From Trueperaceae bacterium (GTDB lineage Bacteria; Deinococcota; Deinococci; Deinococcales; Trueperaceae), in assembly GCA_011389865.1 (NCBI GenBank), contig JAABTL010000007.1, positions 33,828-97,827 of the forward strand: a stretch of DNA of 64,000 nucleotides, read 5' to 3'. Under the pieces are notes generated by a model that did not search any database, had not been told where the DNA came from, and saw only the letters and a list, made by a program, of their open reading frames with translations. Shown here piece by piece: positions 24,696-33,096 of the stretch (positions are counted from its first letter, which is position 1; each line of letters begins with the position of its first letter). A program made the position numbers and the translations under genes.

Positions 24696-26189
24696 TCAGT
24701 TCAGCGTGACGTTGCGCAGGTAGCGCAGGCTGCGGGTGGGGGTCTGGACGAAGCCGGAGACCTCGTCGCGGTAGGCCGTGAACAGGGTGGCGTAGGCGAG
24801 GTGGGCGACCGGGCCGTCGCACGCGAGCGCGCGCTGGAGGTCGGCGTAGATGCCCTGCCGGGTCGAGAAGTCGACGGCGCGCTGGCCCGCGGTCAGCAGC
24901 GTGTCGACGGCCGGGTTGCTGTAGAGGAACACGTTCGTCGAGCCGCCGGTGCGGAAGGTGCGGTCGAGGTAGCCGTCGGGATCGATGTTGCCGCCGTTGA
25001 GGCTGGCGAAGGCGTCGAAGTCGCTGTTGCGCCAGCGCTGGACGAAGGCCCCGAGTTCCTCGACGCTGACGGTCGCGCGGAAGCCGGCGTCGGCCAGCTG
25101 CGCCTGCACGACCTGGGCGGCGTCGACGACGACGCGCAGCGTGCCGAGCGTCACGATCTCGAAGTCGATGCCGTCCGGGTAGCCGGCCTCGGCGAGCAGC
25201 GCGCGGGCGGCGGCGGCGTCGGGGGTGTAGCAGCTGTACTCGTCGACCGGCAGCGCCCAGTCCGTGAGGCCCGGGGAGAGCGGGCCGCCGGGGACGGCCT
25301 GGCCGAAGTAGACCGCCTCGACGAGCTCGTCGCGGTCGATCGCGAGGTTGAGCGCGCGGCGGACGCGGGCGTCGTCGAAGGGCGGGCGCGAGGCGTTCAT
25401 GCCGATGAGCGAGTAGGAGAGCTCCTGCACGCTGAGCATGCTGATGCCGGGGACGCCGCCGAGCGTCTGGGCGGTCGCCGGATCGACGTCGGGGATGAGG
25501 TGGTAGGCGCCCGTGCGCAGGCCGGCGGCGCGCGTCGAGGCCTCGGGGACGACGTTGTACCGCAGGGCGGCCACGCCCGGTTCGCCTGCGCGGTAGTAGT
25601 CGGGGTTGGCGACCAGCAGGGTGTAGGTGTCGGGCACGATCTCGCTGAGCATGAAGGGCCCGGTGCCGACCATGACCTGCTGCAGGTCGCCGTGCTCCTC
25701 GACGACCTCCTCGGCGACGATCGGCAGGTTCGGCAGGTTGGCCAGGAACGGCGCGAACGGCTCGGCGAGCTCGAAGACGACGGTGAGGTCGTCGATCGCC
25801 TCGACGGAGGCGACCTGCGCGAAGCGGCTGGCCTGCGGCGAGCCGGTGTCGACGTCGACGACGCGCTCGTAGGTGTACACGACGTCGGCCGCGGTGAACG
25901 GCCGGCCGTTGTGGAACGTCACCCCGTCTCGCAGCTCGAAGGTGTACGTGAGGCCATCCGGCGACACGCTGTAGCCGGTGGCGAGGGCGGGCTCGAGTTG
26001 CAGGTCCGCGTTGATCTCGAGGAGGCCGTCGTAGACCTGCCCGATGATCTGGAAGCTGGAGAACGCGGTGACGATGTGGGGATCGAGACCGGCCGGCGAC
26101 TGGTCGACCGCGAGCTCGAGCGTCCCGCTCTGGGCTAGGCCGAAGCCGACGAGGGCCGCGAGTGCGATGGTCAGGACACGCTGGCGCAT
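24696..26189 (-). CDS. Peptide-type ABC substrate-binding protein (second system)
   Basis: 497 residues of the SBP_bac_5 family. Signal peptide MRQRVLTIALAALVGFGLAQS, then LELAVDQSPAGLDPHIV, LATGYSVSPDGLTYTFELRDGVTFHNGRPF, VGTGPFMLSEIVPDTYTL and VRRALNLAIDRDELVEAVYFGQA. The gene diverges from a serine hydrolase/anmK operon across a 103-bp control region. This makes cell-wall peptides or anhydromuropeptides plausible ligands, by analogy with MppA-type proteins. That ligand assignment is inference. Confidence 0.9.
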   Translation of the reverse strand: MRQRVLTIALAALVGFGLAQSGTLELAVDQSPAGLDPHIVTAFSSFQIIGQVYDGLLEINADLQLEPALATGYSVSPDGLTYTFELRDGVTFHNGRPFTAADVVYTYERVVDVDTGSPQASRFAQVASVEAIDDLTVVFELAEPFAPFLANLPNLPIVAEEVVEEHGDLQQVMVGTGPFMLSEIVPDTYTLLVANPDYYRAGEPGVAALRYNVVPEASTRAAGLRTGAYHLIPDVDPATAQTLGGVPGISMLSVQELSYSLIGMNASRPPFDDARVRRALNLAIDRDELVEAVYFGQAVPGGPLSPGLTDWALPVDEYSCYTPDAAAARALLAEAGYPDGIDFEIVTLGTLRVVVDAAQVVQAQLADAGFRATVSVEELGAFVQRWRNSDFDAFASLNGGNIDPDGYLDRTFRTGGSTNVFLYSNPAVDTLLTAGQRAVDFSTRQGIYADLQRALACDGPVAHLAYATLFTAYRDEVSGFVQTPTRSLRYLRNVTLN

Positions 26190-26292
26190 GTTGCCTCCTC
26201 CTGGTGCCCGACGCGCGCGCGCCGGGGTGTGGGTACCAGAGGCAACGATACCACTCGTAGACCATTGGTCCGGGCCGTGCTAGCTTCAGCAT
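26190..26292. promoter_or_regulatory. Divergent control region with palindrome
   Basis: A near-perfect palindrome GACCATTGGTC lies at 26260-26270 between the two divergent promoters. On the plus strand TAGCTT (26281-26286) ends 6 nt before the GTG of the serine hydrolase, a leaderless pattern. On the minus strand TATCGT lies near 26247-26252. The palindrome would cover both -35 regions and could be a shared operator. Confidence 0.5.
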
Positions 26293-27375
26293 GTGCACAT
26301 CCCCGACGACGCACGCGGCCTGCTGACGGAGGCGATCCCGGCCGACGCCGGCACCGGCGAGGTCGGTTCCGGCCTCGTCGCCGGCGTGATCGACGCGGCC
26401 GGCCACGGCGACGTCCTGGCCGTCGGCCGTCAGCGCCTCGACGGCCAGGACGTCACCGTCGACACGTGCTTCGACCTCGCTTCGCTCACCAAGGTCGTCG
26501 CCACGCTGCCCAGCGTGCTGCGGCTGGTCGCGGTCGGCGAGGTCGAGCTGGAGGACACCGTCGGCCGCTTCTTCAGCAGCGCCGGCTGGTTCCAGCAGCC
26601 GTCGCTGGCCGACGTCACGGTGCGGGCGCTGTTGAGTCACAGCGGCGGCCTGCCGGCGTGGCGGCCGCTCTTCGCCGAGGTCAGCACCCGCCGCAGCGCG
26701 TTGGGCGCGGTGCTGCAGACCCCGGTGGAGCCTGCGGGCGAGGTCGTGTACAGCGACCTGGGCTTCATGCTGCTGGCCGCCATCGTCGAGCGCGTCGCCC
26801 ACGAGCGCCTCGACGGCTTCGTGCGCCGCGAGGTGTTCGAACCGCTCGACATGCTCGACACGGGCTTCGGTCCGCTGGAGGGCGTGCCGGTGGCCGCCAC
26901 GGAGGACTGCGGGTGGCGCGACAGGCTGCTCGAAGGCGAGGTGCATGACGAGAACGCCACCGTCTGGGACGGCGTCGCGGGCCACGCGGGGCTGTTCGGC
27001 ACGGTCGAAGACCTGCTGCGCTACGCGCACGCCTGGCTCACGCTCGACGCCAGGCTCGGTCCGCGCGAGCTCCTCCTCGAGGCCGTCCGCGAGCAGGCGG
27101 TCGCGCGCGACGCCTCCCTCTCGACCGGCCGCCGCGGCCTGGGCTGGCTCCTGACGCGCCCCGGCGTCTTCGCCGGCGAGGGCGCCCGCGGCTTCGGGCA
27201 CACCGGCTTCACCGGCACCTCGTTGTGGGTCGATCCCGAGGCGGGGCACGCGGTGGCGCTGCTCGGCAACCGCGTCCACCCGCGACGCGGCTCGCCCGCG
27301 CCCATGCACGCCCTGCGGGTCGCCTTCCACCAGGCGGTGCGCCGCGGGCTGGCGGACGCACGGGGGGCCTCGTGA
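26293..27375 (+). CDS. Serine hydrolase, class C beta-lactamase/PBP4*-like
   Basis: 360 residues. The SxxK active site is in CFDLASLTKVVATLPSVL (near residue 62). The second motif appears as VVYSDLGFMLLAAIVE, YSD in place of the YxN of true class C enzymes, and GFGHTGFTGTSLWVDPE supplies the third motif. There is no signal peptide, so it is probably cytoplasmic. That suggests a D,D-peptidase/esterase acting on imported muropeptides rather than a secreted beta-lactamase. It overlaps anmK by 4 nt, which supports the cell-wall recycling role. Confidence 0.82.
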   Translation: MHIPDDARGLLTEAIPADAGTGEVGSGLVAGVIDAAGHGDVLAVGRQRLDGQDVTVDTCFDLASLTKVVATLPSVLRLVAVGEVELEDTVGRFFSSAGWFQQPSLADVTVRALLSHSGGLPAWRPLFAEVSTRRSALGAVLQTPVEPAGEVVYSDLGFMLLAAIVERVAHERLDGFVRREVFEPLDMLDTGFGPLEGVPVAATEDCGWRDRLLEGEVHDENATVWDGVAGHAGLFGTVEDLLRYAHAWLTLDARLGPRELLLEAVREQAVARDASLSTGRRGLGWLLTRPGVFAGEGARGFGHTGFTGTSLWVDPEAGHAVALLGNRVHPRRGSPAPMHALRVAFHQAVRRGLADARGAS

Positions 27376-28574
27376 CCCGGCGCGATGCGCGTGACGACGA
27401 GGGCCACGCCCCGGCCGCGGTCGGTCGCCCCTGGCCTTCCGACCTGCCGCCCCTGAACGTCCTCGGGGTGATGTCGGGCACCTCGCTCGACGGCATGGAC
27501 GCCGTGCTGGCGCGCTTCGAGCGCCGGGGCGGCGTGCTGAACTGGTCGGTCGAGGCGCGTGGCGAGGCGACCTTCGATGACCGTCTCCGGGGGCGGCTGC
27601 TGCGCGCCATCGAACCGGGCGGCGCCGACGTCGTCGAGCTGACGCAGCTGCACGCCGAGGTCGGCGAGGCGTACGCCGACCTGTGCGCGCGCGTCGCCGC
27701 GTCGCATCCCGTCGACCTGGTCGCGCTGTCCGGGCAGACCGTGTACCACATCCCACGAACCGACGGGGCCCGCGGTTGGCGGTCGGTCTCCACCCTGCAG
27801 CTGGGCGAGCCCACGCGGGTCGTCGAGCGCTGCGGGCTGCCCGTCGTCTCCGACTTCCGGCAGAGCGACCTGGCGGCCGGCGGCCAGGGCGCGCCGCTGG
27901 TGCCCTTCGGCGACCTCCACCTGTTCGGGGAGCGCGGCGTCCGCCGCGCGGTCCACAACCTCGGCGGCATCGGCAACCTGACCGTGCTGCCTGCCGACGG
28001 CGATCCAGCCCACGTGTCGGCCTTCGACACCGGGCCGGCGAACTGCCTGCTGGACGAGGCGACCGCCGCCACCAGCGGCGCGCCGTGCGACGAGGGCGGC
28101 GCCCTCGCCGCCGCGGGCCGCGTCGACGAGGCGCTGCTCGCGCGCCTGCTCGAGCACCCCTACCTGCGGCTCCCGCCGCCGAAGACGACCGGCCGCGAGG
28201 TCTTCAACCTGCGCGAGCTCTTCCCGGATGGCCTGGCGGCCTGGTCGCCCGCCGACCTGCTCGCGACGCTGACGGCGTTCACCGCCGAGACGACGGCCGA
28301 CGCCTACCGCCGCTGGGTGCTGCCGGGCGGGCTCGACGAGGTGCTGCTCGCCGGCGGCGGCGCGCTCAACCCGACGCTGGTCGGCATGCTGCGTGCACGG
28401 CTGCCGGGCGTGCCGCTGCGGACCTTCGAGGAGCTCGGTTGGCGCGCGAAGGACCGCGAGACGCTGGCGTTCGCGCTGATGGGCTACGCCGCCTGGTTCG
28501 GCCTCCCCAACACGCTGCCGAGCGCGACCGGTGCGCGCCGAGCGGTGGTCGCCGGGCGCCTCGCGCGGCCCTGA
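27372..28574 (+). CDS. anmK: Anhydro-N-acetylmuramic acid kinase
   Basis: 400 residues. Signature VMSGTSLDGMDAVLARFE near the N-terminus, then VALSGQTVYHIP, VSDFRQSDLAAGGQGAPLVPFGD, AVHNLGGIGNLTVL, AFDTGPANCLLDE and VLLAGGGALNPTL. AnmK hydrolyses the 1,6-anhydro bond and phosphorylates MurNAc to MurNAc-6-phosphate during peptidoglycan recycling. The GTG start overlaps the serine hydrolase stop (GTGA). A basic, low-complexity stretch of about 30 residues precedes the catalytic core, so the start is slightly uncertain. It ends 7 bp from the convergent M48 gene. Confidence 0.93.
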   Translation: MTRRDARDDEGHAPAAVGRPWPSDLPPLNVLGVMSGTSLDGMDAVLARFERRGGVLNWSVEARGEATFDDRLRGRLLRAIEPGGADVVELTQLHAEVGEAYADLCARVAASHPVDLVALSGQTVYHIPRTDGARGWRSVSTLQLGEPTRVVERCGLPVVSDFRQSDLAAGGQGAPLVPFGDLHLFGERGVRRAVHNLGGIGNLTVLPADGDPAHVSAFDTGPANCLLDEATAATSGAPCDEGGALAAAGRVDEALLARLLEHPYLRLPPPKTTGREVFNLRELFPDGLAAWSPADLLATLTAFTAETTADAYRRWVLPGGLDEVLLAGGGALNPTLVGMLRARLPGVPLRTFEELGWRAKDRETLAFALMGYAAWFGLPNTLPSATGARRAVVAGRLARP

Positions 28575-28581
28575 GTCGTCG

Positions 28582-29859
28582 TCACACCGGTGCGGCGCCG
28601 CGCGCTGGGGTGGTCGGTTCGTCGGCGCCGGCCGCGATCGCCCGGATGCGGTCCACGGGCGCCGGATGCGTCAGGAAGAGCCAGGCGTACAGCGGGTGCG
28701 CGGTCGGATCGGCGAGGGCGTCGTGGCTCAGGCGACGCAGGGTGGCGATCATGGCCGCCGGCGAGTGGCTGCGGGCCGCGAACGCGTCGGCCTGAACCTC
28801 GAAGCGCCGGCTGAGGGCGTTGAGCAGCACGCCGATCGCCGTCGTCACCGGCGTGAACAGCAGGCCGAACGCCAGCAGGTTCAGCGCCAGGACGCGCCCG
28901 TCGGCGCCCAGGGCGCGCGACAACGCCGCGCTGTCGACGACCAGCGAGAGGAAGAACAGCGTCAGCGTGACCGAGGCGACGTTGCCGAGGAGCAGCCACG
29001 GCAGGTGGCGCAGCCGCGCGTGCCCGACCTCGTGCGCGACCACGGCGACGACCTCGTCGGGCGGGTGCCGCTCGACGAGCGTGTCCAGCAGCACCACCTT
29101 CTTCTGCCTACCCAGGCCCGAGAAGAACGCGCCGGCCTTGGTCGAGCGCTTCGAGCCGTCCATCACGTAGGTGTTCTCCAGCCGGAAGCCGGCGCCGCGC
29201 ACGTAGTCCGCGATGGCGTGCCTGAGCTCGCCGTCGGGGAGGGGCGTCAGCTTGTTGAACAGCGGCAGCAGCACGCTGGTTTGGAAGGTGGCCAGCAGGA
29301 CCACGACCACGGCGGCCAGGGCCGCGTACGGCAGCCAGAAGGCCGTGCCCCACGCGTCGATCGAGGCCAGCAGCAGGGCCAGAAGGCCGCCGCCGAGCAC
29401 GATGGCGAGGGCGTAGCCGGTCAGGCGGTCGCGGACGAAGGTGGCGACGGTGGTGGTGTTGAAGCCGAAGCGTGCCTCGATCCCGAACGTGCGCGCGATC
29501 GCGAACGGGAGCCCGACGAGGTCGAAGGCGAGCGCGACGCCGCCGAGGAAGAGCAGGGTGGTCCACCAGCCGCCGCCGGTCGCGTCCGCCAGGGCGCCGT
29601 GGACCGCGGCGAGCGTCCCGGTCACGATCAGGGTCAGCCACAGCGCGAGCGTCACCAGGGCCTCGACGAAGCCGAGCCGCGCCTTGGCCATCGCGTACGC
29701 GCGCCCGCGGGCGTACGCCGCCGCGTCCACGACGCCGGCGAGTTCCTCCGGCGGCGTGGCGGGTTGGTGACGCAGCTGCAGCCAACGGGCCACCCACGTC
29801 AGGCCGAAGTCGGCGAGCAGCACGACCACGAGCAGGGCGAGCAGGGCTTCGGCACTCAT
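28582..29859 (-). CDS. M48 family (Ste24/CAAX protease-like) membrane metalloprotease
   Basis: 425 residues with about seven hydrophobic segments. The zinc motif is in VVAVVAHEVGHARLRHLP near residue 285, and the third ligand is in RRFEVQADAFAARS. The N-terminal FGLTWVARWLQLRHQ, RTFGIEARFGFNTTTVATFVRD and NTYVMDGSKRSTKAGAFFSGLG are typical of the Ste24p branch rather than HtpX. Located in the cytoplasmic membrane, where it probably degrades damaged membrane proteins. The ATG overlaps the stop of the lipoprotein hydrolase gene (ATGA). Confidence 0.9.
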   Translation of the reverse strand: MSAEALLALLVVVLLADFGLTWVARWLQLRHQPATPPEELAGVVDAAAYARGRAYAMAKARLGFVEALVTLALWLTLIVTGTLAAVHGALADATGGGWWTTLLFLGGVALAFDLVGLPFAIARTFGIEARFGFNTTTVATFVRDRLTGYALAIVLGGGLLALLLASIDAWGTAFWLPYAALAAVVVVLLATFQTSVLLPLFNKLTPLPDGELRHAIADYVRGAGFRLENTYVMDGSKRSTKAGAFFSGLGRQKKVVLLDTLVERHPPDEVVAVVAHEVGHARLRHLPWLLLGNVASVTLTLFFLSLVVDSAALSRALGADGRVLALNLLAFGLLFTPVTTAIGVLLNALSRRFEVQADAFAARSHSPAAMIATLRRLSHDALADPTAHPLYAWLFLTHPAPVDRIRAIAAGADEPTTPARGAAPV

Positions 29860-30809
29860 GGTGGACCAGCGTACGTCAGCACCCAGGCGGTCGCGAGGGC
29901 GCGGATCGTCGCGCGGATGGCGCCGGCGGCCTCGGGCGGCTCGACGCGGCCGCACAGCCGCTCGCACAGGGGCACGTAGGGGTCCTCGAAGTGGCAATGG
30001 GTGGCGTTCGGGATGCGCACCACCCGCGCCGAGGCGATCCGGGTCGCGACCGGCAGCATGTTGCCGTTGGCGTTGCAGCTCGCCGGCTCGGCCGCCAGGA
30101 AGAGCGCGGGGACGGCGAGGTCGGTCGCGCCGGCCGCCAGGCCAGGGGCGCCGTCCCCGGGGCGACCGCCGCCGCCGCTGTCGACGGCGTCGAGCCCGAG
30201 CATGGCGACCGCGCCGGGGTCGCGTGCGACCGCGCCGGGGTCGCGTGCCGCGGCGAGCAGCGCCGCCAGGCCGCCGGCGCTGAAGCCGGCGTACAGCACG
30301 CCGCCGCCGGGCACGCGCACGGCGTCCGCCACGGCCCGCAGGTCGGCGGCGTTGCGGTCGTGGTGCCCGTCGAAGGGCGTCGAGTTGCAGAAGCCGACGA
30401 CCGCCGTCGGCACGCCGTGGGAGGCGAGGTGCTCGGCCCAGCCGCGCATCGTCGCGAGGCCGCGCAGGAAGCCGTGCGCCATGACGACCGTCACGCGGCC
30501 CGCGGCCCCCGTGGGTCGATGGAGCTCGTAGTCGACGGCGCAGCCGAACGCCGAACGCAGGCGGCCGGTGTCGACCGTCGTGGCGAAGGGCCCGCGGGCG
30601 GCCAGCGCGGGATCGCTCGGTGGCAGACCGGGGTCGCCGGTCACACGCGTGACGGCGGTCGGTGCGCAGGCGGTCAGCAGGGCGACGAGGAGCGCGGGGT
30701 AGAGCCAGAGCGTCAGGCGCCGCGCGCGGGCCCGGGCCGTCGCTGGATGGGTCGTCTTCGCGTCATCAGCGGGCGGCTCTACCGGTTCCTGCGGCAGCAC
30801 CGTGGCCAC
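29856..30809 (-). CDS. Lipoprotein alpha/beta hydrolase
   Basis: About 317 residues if the GTG at 30809 is used; GTG at 30800 and an ATG at 30962 are alternatives. A hydrophobic segment ends in the lipobox VALLTAC, so it should be a lipoprotein. The hydrolase core has VMAHGFLRGLATMRGW (oxyanion loop HGF), the nucleophile elbow YAGFSAGGLAALL and a late NATHCHFEDPY with the catalytic histidine. Esterase or chlorophyllase-like activity is possible. The sequence ARDPGAV is duplicated by a 21-bp repeat at 30205-30246. Coupled to the M48 protease gene. Confidence 0.75.
   Translation of the reverse strand: MATVLPQEPVEPPADDAKTTHPATARARARRLTLWLYPALLVALLTACAPTAVTRVTGDPGLPPSDPALAARGPFATTVDTGRLRSAFGCAVDYELHRPTGAAGRVTVVMAHGFLRGLATMRGWAEHLASHGVPTAVVGFCNSTPFDGHHDRNAADLRAVADAVRVPGGGVLYAGFSAGGLAALLAAARDPGAVARDPGAVAMLGLDAVDSGGGGRPGDGAPGLAAGATDLAVPALFLAAEPASCNANGNMLPVATRIASARVVRIPNATHCHFEDPYVPLCERLCGRVEPPEAAGAIRATIRALATAWVLTYAGPP
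30205..30246. repeat. Two identical 21-bp tandem units in hydrolase gene
   Basis: 30205-30225 and 30226-30246 are identical and duplicate seven residues (ARDPGAV) just after the nucleophile helix. Confidence 0.85.
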
Positions 30810-30978
30810 CTGCCGCGCCGCGCGCACGAAGGAGTTCGCCGCACTCGGCGACGACGAGGTGGAGCGCATCGAGGCGGTCTGCGCCACCGCGTTCGGCCAC
30901 CCGCGAGCATGACGCCGGAGCGGTCGTCGCGCGCGGCGACCCATCGCCGCGGGCCGGCTCACGAGGTACGGCGGCTGG

Positions 30979-31488
30979 TCACTCGCCGCCCCGCCACCGC
31001 TCGAGCCGCTGGTTGAGCGTCAGCAGTCCGGCGATGTCGCGCAGCGAGAAACGCTCCTCGTCGCCGATCGACAGGGTGTACGGGCCGGGCGGGCCGGCGA
31101 TCTGGCTGACCTCGATCGTGCACGCCGTCGCGGTCGGGCCCATGGCGTCCGCCACCCGGATGCGGTGGGCGATCCCGGAGAAGCGCTCGAAGAAGGCGAC
31201 GTCGACCGCGCGCAGCTCCCGGGGCCCGTCGCCGCAGTCGAGCGTGACGCGGTGGGCGAGGGTGGCGCCGAGTTCGTCGTCGATCACCAGCAGCTGCAGC
31301 GGGATCGAGCGCGCCACGGGGGGCACGAGGAACGCGTGAACCGTGCCGCGAGCCGACCGGAGGTAGTAGGCCTTGGAGACCGTCGGGGCGTCGACCACGA
31401 AGGGACCCGCGTCGTCGGGGAAGAAGGGGACGTGGGCGGCGCCCCAGGCCGCCAGGGAGAGCGCGAGGAGCGCGAGTAGGCGTCGCAT
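30979..31488 (-). CDS. Secreted protein of unknown function
   Basis: 169 residues. Signal peptide MRRLLALLALSLAAWGAA, then HVPFFPDDAGPFVVDAPTVSKAYYLRS. The mature part looks beta-rich (HAFLVPPVARSIPLQLLVIDDE, CTIEVSQIAGPPGPYTLSIGDEERFSL) with two cysteines that could pair. I do not recognise a family. The DPFVVDAPTVSKAYY-like opening followed by a jelly-roll-like pattern resembles small secreted substrate-binding folds, but that is weak. It stands alone on the minus strand. Confidence 0.65.
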   Translation of the reverse strand: MRRLLALLALSLAAWGAAHVPFFPDDAGPFVVDAPTVSKAYYLRSARGTVHAFLVPPVARSIPLQLLVIDDELGATLAHRVTLDCGDGPRELRAVDVAFFERFSGIAHRIRVADAMGPTATACTIEVSQIAGPPGPYTLSIGDEERFSLRDIAGLLTLNQRLERWRGGE

Positions 31489-31552
31489 GATCCAGGTGTA
31501 CGCCCGTTCGCGTCACCGTGATGGTGTCCCCGCTGACGGGATCGCACTCCCG

Positions 31553-31621
31553 CGCCCGCGTGCGGCGCGGGCCTGCGCCCGCGTGCGGCGCGGGCCTGCG
31601 CCTGCGTGCGGCGCGGGCCTG
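31553..31621. repeat. Three 23-bp tandem repeats in regulator promoter
   Basis: Units at 31553-31575, 31576-31598 and 31599-31621 are nearly identical (one C-to-T change). Each contains the inverted repeat CCCGCG-TGCGG-CGCGGG. The array ends 3 bp before TAAGCT (31625-31630), the likely -10 box of the LuxR-type regulator, so it occupies the -35 and upstream region. Confidence 0.85.
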
Positions 31622-31641
31622 CGCTAAGCTCGCAGGCGTTC

Positions 31642-32976
31642 ATGGACGCACCCGCTCCCGCCGCGCTCGGCGTCTCGCCCGCGGTCACCAAGCTCAGGCC
31701 CCCGCGGCCGCACGGCGATGCGGTCGCGCGTCCGCGCCTCGACGCGCTGCTCGACGAGGCGACGCGCGACCACACGGTGACGCTGGTGTCGGCGCCCGCC
31801 GGTTACGGCAAGACGACGGCGCTGGCCGCCTGGGCCCGAGCGGGTGCCCGCCCCGATCGGCCCGTGGCCTGGGTCGCGCTCGACGAGCGCGACGACGACC
31901 CCTGGGCGTTCGTGCGCCTCGTCTCGGCGGCGGTGGCCACCCTGGAGCCGCGCGCCGGGGAGATCGCTGCCGCCGGCGACCTCGACCTCGCGCTCGCGCA
32001 CCTCGTCAACCTGCTCGACGCCGCCGGCGAGGCGCGCATCCTGGTGCTGGACGACCTGCACGCGCTCACGCGCGAGGACACGCTGGATGCGCTTCGCTGG
32101 CTCGTCGACCACGCACCCGCGGCCCTGCGACTGGTGTTGGCGACCCGCGTCGACCCGGCGCTCCCGCTCGCCCGTTGGCGGTTACGGGGGGCACTGGCCG
32201 AGCTGCGGGCCGGTGCCCTGCGTTTCGACCTCGACGAGGCCCGGGCCCTCCTCGCGCGCATGGGCGTCGCCCTCGACCCCGAGGTCCTCGGGGTGCTCGT
32301 GTCGCGGACGGAGGGCTGGGGGGCCGGCCTGCAGTTGGCGGCGCTCAGCCTGCGCGGCCGCGAGGGCGAGCACGTTCGCGACTTCGTCGAGCGCTTCACG
32401 GGCCGCGACCGCCACGTCCTCGCCTACCTCACCGAGGAGGTGCTGCAGCGCCTCGACCCCGCGATCCATGACTTCCTCCTGATGGTCAGCGTGCTCGACG
32501 ACTTCGACGCCGCTACCGCCGCGGCGGTCACCGGGCGCCGCGACGCCCTCGAGCTCTTGATCGACCTGGAGCGCGCCAACCTGTTCCTGTCGCGCGCGGG
32601 CGACGCCGCGGACACCTTTCGTTTCCACGCGTTCTTCCGCGACCTGCTGCGCGGCCGCCTGGACGACCTGCGGCCCGGCATGGCCGACGCGCTCATGGCG
32701 CGCGCCGCTCGCCACCGCGCGGAGACGGCCGCGCCGGACCGAGGAGTTGGGCGGGCGCACGCGCCGGTTTCGGGCGGCGACGCGGAGGCTCTCAGCGAGC
32801 GCGAACTCGAGGCGTTGCGCTGGCTCTCGACGGGCGCCGGCAACAAGGCGATCGCGCGCCACATGGGCCTGAGCCCCAACACGGTGAAGACCCACCTCCG
32901 GCGGCTCTTCGACAAGCTCGAGGTGCGCTCCCGCACGGAGGCCGTCGCTCGGGCCCGCGCCCGCGGCCTGCTCTGA
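31642..32976 (+). CDS. Compact MalT/LAL-type LuxR family regulator
   Basis: 444 residues. Residues 14-60 carry TKLRPPRPHGDAVARPRLDALLDE and the Walker A motif SAPAGYGKTT; Walker B is ARILVLDDLHALTRED near 130, followed by LRLVLATRVDPALPLARWRLRG. The STAND ATPase and winged-helix parts run to about residue 350. A short linker then leads directly to a LuxR HTH (LSERELEALRWLSTGAGNKAIARHMGLSPNTVKTHLRRLFDKLEV). MalT-type proteins are usually about 900 residues with a TPR superhelix between these parts; that sensor is absent here. TAAGCT lies 11 nt before the ATG. Confidence 0.85.
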   Translation: MDAPAPAALGVSPAVTKLRPPRPHGDAVARPRLDALLDEATRDHTVTLVSAPAGYGKTTALAAWARAGARPDRPVAWVALDERDDDPWAFVRLVSAAVATLEPRAGEIAAAGDLDLALAHLVNLLDAAGEARILVLDDLHALTREDTLDALRWLVDHAPAALRLVLATRVDPALPLARWRLRGALAELRAGALRFDLDEARALLARMGVALDPEVLGVLVSRTEGWGAGLQLAALSLRGREGEHVRDFVERFTGRDRHVLAYLTEEVLQRLDPAIHDFLLMVSVLDDFDAATAAAVTGRRDALELLIDLERANLFLSRAGDAADTFRFHAFFRDLLRGRLDDLRPGMADALMARAARHRAETAAPDRGVGRAHAPVSGGDAEALSERELEALRWLSTGAGNKAIARHMGLSPNTVKTHLRRLFDKLEVRSRTEAVARARARGLL

Positions 32977-32980
32977 CGCC

Positions 32981-33033
32981 TCACCCCAACGGGGGAGAGG
33001 ACCGTCACCCCATCGGGTGATGACGCGTCACCC
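32981..33033 (+). promoter_or_regulatory. Triple TCACCC operator upstream of DUF4342 gene
   Basis: TCACCC occurs at 32981, 33005 and 33028, 23-24 bp apart. The middle copy forms a perfect 6-4-6 palindrome with GGGTGA (33005-33020); the first is an imperfect palindrome. TACGCT near 33043 is a candidate -10. Phased half-sites of this sort suggest cooperative binding of a regulator, possibly the LuxR-type protein encoded just upstream. Confidence 0.5.
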
Positions 33034-33096
33034 GTGCCCCGCCTACGCTCATGGCAGCCAACGACCCCACAGGGTCGCCAGCGAGAGGAGTTCACC

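Noticed and set aside
26293..27375. Serine hydrolase considered as an antibiotic-resistance beta-lactamase
   Set aside because: No signal peptide, YSD in place of YxN, and coupling to anmK; a cell-wall recycling hydrolase fits better.
24661..27756. 1031-residue open frame on the minus strand spanning the binding-protein and serine hydrolase genes
   Set aside because: Arginine/alanine/proline-rich shadow that changes character at gene borders; the overlapping frames carry signal peptide, SBP motifs and SxxK motif. High GC makes long antisense frames common here.
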